Source of the DNA: Daphnia pulex
Lineage: Eukaryota; Arthropoda; Branchiopoda; Diplostraca; Daphniidae
DNA length: 64,000 nt
Assembly: GCF_021134715.1 (NCBI RefSeq)
Contig: NC_060019.1
Span: 1,054,001 to 1,118,000 of the forward strand
Direction: 5' to 3'
Part shown: piece after piece, positions 61,105 to 64,000 of the stretch
Position numbering within the stretch: position 1 is the stretch's first letter
How the letters are laid out: the number at the start of each line of letters is the position of its first letter
The notes under the pieces: model-generated
The model's input: only the letters and a program-made list of their open reading frames with translations
Told to the model about the DNA's origin: nothing
Databases searched by the model: none
Translations under genes and position numbers: made by a program

Positions 61105-62964
61105 TTAGATTCGATTTTCAGTGTTTCGGTTGTGCGATGAAATAATAACAAAAGACGAAGGTTCGTTTGGCTCCGACTGCTGGCTGCTGTCAGCGGATGG
61201 AGTAGCCGGCGGAGCGACGAACGTCGGAGGCGGGCGGACGCGGACTTCGTACGGTGACGAGTAGACGTCGTTGCCGAGAGCAGCGGACGATTTCGGCGGA
61301 GTCTTGACGGGTTTCCCATTGGTCAATTTCGTTGGCAATTTGAATTCGCCGCGCATAATCTTCTCCCACACTGAAATAATAATATCCAAAAATGAAAAAG
61401 GTTAGAGAAATGAATTGGCGCCAGCCACAAAAGGAAAATAATAATTGTTGAACCGGCCGTACCGATGGTTTTGGCGTCGCGTTGGTAAGGATCCATCAAG
61501 TCGAGCGAGTGTTCGCTTTCGCTGACCAGATTCGACATGCCGTACAGCGTCAAAACCTTGGGGCAATCTGCGGGAAAATAAAAGAAACGAAAAAGTTAGT
61601 ACCGGTACAATGACTACAATCAGTTGATTGTGCGATGTTATCGATTCTATTCTAATCGCTATCAGATCCAGTACCGAGAAAAAGTGCGACTTGAAAACTT
61701 TTAAAATGATCATGCGCAATCTGCAAGCAAGCGCTTAGTATGTCGTAGTAAGTAGACGAGATATGCAAATTTCGTTACGAGACGCCGGCTTATAACCTTC
61801 ACTATCGTGTGAGTGTTTGACGTCATCAGTTTTTGGCCAAAAGGAATTTCCTCGGCTGTGCCATAAACACTTCAGCGCGCTATATGACCGTGACTTTATA
61901 AACGCGCAACGTCAGTTTCGTGACGTAACCTGCGGATTAACGGCGGGCAATAACAGCAGAGACTCGAGAATATAATGCTTTTCGCGTGCGTGCAAATATT
62001 TGAAAATCAATAATGCCTTTTTTGGGGTATAAGCTATTTTAAGATCCTCACATATCCTGGTCGAAATCTTACAAAAATATTTATGGCCGTTTTCTGCCAA
62101 ATGCAATTTCGGGCGTTCGTGTCAAATACAGATTTTACTCGGAAAAACTTGTTCTTCTTCTTTCGGGAAGGTTAACAAAATAAAGAATAATAAAGTCGAA
62201 TACACTGTTAATAATACCTCACGTTTTTCGAGACATACAGTCCTCGGAAACCGGGCAACTAGAAACGTATATTATAATCTACGATAACCGAGACGTGTTT
62301 TCCGTCTCGGAAATCGAGAGTAATAATCGTCCATTCTCATATAAAAGATTAGACTTCGGTAGGAATTGAACTCGGATCTCCGACATCACAGTCGGATGCT
62401 GATCCGCTGTGCCATTTCAATATGTTATAGGGAACAGTACCTTTTTGATACATTTTAGGCTGTTTTTTTAACTAGACAAAAGGAAGGGAAAAAGTAGGAA
62501 ACAAAAATTGAGAATGTACATTTTTGGTCGAGACGTGCTATTGAAAATCGAAGGTTATAACTACCGAAACGGAGAACCTACCGATTTTCGATACATAGTA
62601 ACAATTTTCGGTAATATGTATTTACCCATAAACGAGACCTTTTTTAACAGTGTAATTACCGGGGATGTCAGAAGTCTTGCAGTACTGTTCCACTAGGTGA
62701 ACGAAAACGTAAAATAACCGGCCCATCTGTTAAGGTAAAATTTGAATTTAGATTTTGAATAATTTTGCGCTTCATTGTGTGGATTTCGTGACAAGAGACT
62801 TGAATGCACGAAATGGAATTGGCATCAATTGCTACCTTTTCTTCGTGTTTGAGCAGCTCCCAAATTGGAATGGCGGCCGCGTCGGTCGGTTGCGGCTGAT
62901 TCACTAAAATGAACGAGGCGACAATCAGCAAGAGGAAAGGGCAGCGGCAACTCCAGCGGGACAT
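61105..62964 (-). CDS. Secreted protein of unknown function, copy 2 (altered C terminus)
   Basis: Exons 62964-62836, 62726-62660, 61567-61463 and 61370-61105 correspond one to one with copy 1 and all splice sites are kept. Residues are nearly identical through SADSSQQSEPNEPSS. There the duplication ends, and unrelated sequence supplies a short tail FVIISSHNRNTENRI before a stop. About 46 C-terminal residues of copy 1 are thus replaced by 15 new ones, giving 188 residues. Open frame and splice sites are intact, so the copy may be functional. A tRNA-derived insertion sits in its second intron. Confidence 0.75.
62359..62420 (-). mobile_element. tRNA-derived (SINE-like) fragment
   Basis: On the minus strand TGGCACAGCGG (62414-62404) matches a tRNA A box and GAGTTCAATTCC (62373-62362) a B box, with a short CCGAC...GTCGG stem between them. 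It is present only in intron 2 of copy 2 of the secreted-protein gene. No mature tRNA acceptor stem is evident, so I read it as a SINE or tRNA relic. Confidence 0.5.
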
Positions 62965-63570
62965 TTTTGTTTTTTCGACGTTTGAAAAAGCGAACGAAAT
63001 GGTCAACACGTGAAAAATCGGAACGGGAGAAAATCAAGGGACTGACGGTGAAGTGTTGTTTGAGTGAACGCTGGTCGAGCAACTGATTGTGGCCGCACGT
63101 TACGCGTTGCCTCTTATGGGGCAGGGAAAAGGCGAAGAGGAGGAGGAGGTTGGGATGTTCTCTGGCGGGCGGGACTGGAGGAGGAGGTCCCGAAGAGGAG
63201 AAAGAAGAAGAAGAAGAAGAGGAGGAATGCACCAAACTCCGCCGGCAAGGACGTTCTCCATCCACCGTCGAATTTCTTCTTCTTCACTTCTTCTTCCTTG
63301 AATTTTCTTTCTCTTTTCTTTCTTCTCTCTCCCTACACCTTTTCCTTCGTTCGTTCGTTCGTTCGTTTCTTTTTTTCGTGATTGGAATGTCTTGGTCGGC
63401 CTCTTTCCGACATTCTTTCGGAGGTCACCAAGGTCGTTCGTCCTTCTCTTTTTCATTTTTCCCAATTCCTTCACGACGACCGAACGACGATGGAAATTCC
63501 GCACAGAAACCGATCGAACGTGAATTTCGTTTTGAAAATATTCCGGCGCCAAATTTAATTCACGGTGGAG

Positions 63571-63576
63571 TATAAA
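63571..63576 (+). promoter_or_regulatory. Plus-strand TATA box in copy 2
   Basis: TATAAA in GGAGTATAAAGGCGTC, identical to the box at 50226 of copy 1. Confidence 0.4.
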
Positions 63577-64000
63577 GGCGTCGCTTTGATTCGGCAACCA
63601 TTAACGACATTGGCCTGGTTAAAACATCTTCCTGCCAAGGTCCGCTCGTGCACATTTATTACGTTGTTGTTGTTGTTGTTGTTTGGTATTGGAATTGCGG
63701 GAAATGAGCGGTGCGATGTGGCTGTTGCCGGGCGCATCGCAACCGAATTCACGGACGTCCAATGAAATTCGGGTCATCGAGTACGAAAGTTGAACGAGTC
63801 GACGACTAATTTATTAGTCGACCAATTTATTAGTCGACCAATTCAGTCGATGCTCTGGACAACATTGGAACAATCGGGCGCTTTATTGGTTTTTCTTTTG
63901 GTTCTTGTTTCTCCCGATTGGAATGCAAACGTCCAACAATCAAACGAACGAACGAGGCGAATCCACGTCAATAGAAAAACCCACGAGGAAAAGCTGAAAA

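Larger units (their letters stand above)
61159..64000. repeat. Direct duplication, copy 2 (pairs with 47527-50680)
   Basis: See copy 1. The left breakpoint falls inside the last coding exon near 61160; the right one is outside the window. Confidence 0.92.

Overview
The window is eukaryotic and looks like an arthropod genome, most probably a branchiopod crustacean such as Daphnia. Genes are compact with many 55-90 nt GT-AG introns, there is an arthropod-type (TTAGG)n telomeric motif, and the families present (SmydA-like SET/MYND proteins, IRE1-like kinase/ankyrin proteins, DOMON secreted proteins, MATH/BTB relics) fit that group. The genus is inferred from gene style, not proven. Exon models were built by hand from splice signals, frame and family conservation.

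Layout. 0-8.5 kb: the 3' exon of an unknown basic protein, a MATH/BTB relic, a secreted DOMON protein, an IRE1/RNase L-like kinase joined to ankyrin repeats across a frame break, and a decayed duplicate of the DOMON-locus flanks. 8.5-17.6 kb: four dense genes, namely a SmydA-like SET/MYND protein, a type I membrane protein, CWF19L1 (with an AT-AC minor-spliceosome intron) and SLC37A4; the last two are head to head. 17.7-30.6 kb: three NDUFV3-related loci (A, B, C) on the minus strand. C is an ordinary 3-exon gene. A carries about 20 tandem small exons, each encoding a ~21-residue Pro/Ala/Glu/Val module. B carries about 40 such exons, has lost the conserved NDUFV3 tail, and ends in frame with a copy of the tail of a nearby secreted-protein gene. 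A 942-bp palindromic TA-flanked element sits inside B. 30.6-47 kb: housekeeping genes MANBAL (UPF0239), MRM1, ASF1, UMAD1, DNAJC11 and VWA5A, with a small secreted protein and a C-type lectin between them. 47-64 kb: a secreted protein gene of unknown function and a second copy ~13.7 kb downstream with a replaced C terminus, separated by ~10 kb of low-complexity DNA in which no gene could be supported.

Common themes. Several neighbours share short divergent promoter regions (CWF19L1/SLC37A4, NDUFV3-C/MANBAL, DNAJC11/VWA5A). Mitochondrial functions recur (NDUFV3, MRM1, DNAJC11), but nothing indicates operon-like co-regulation. The most unusual object is the pair of repeated-exon arrays. Every exon whose borders I worked out is phase 1-1, so any subset could be spliced without losing frame. 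This would let a complex I accessory subunit carry a disordered linker of variable length. The sequence shows the architecture; use of the exons is untested.
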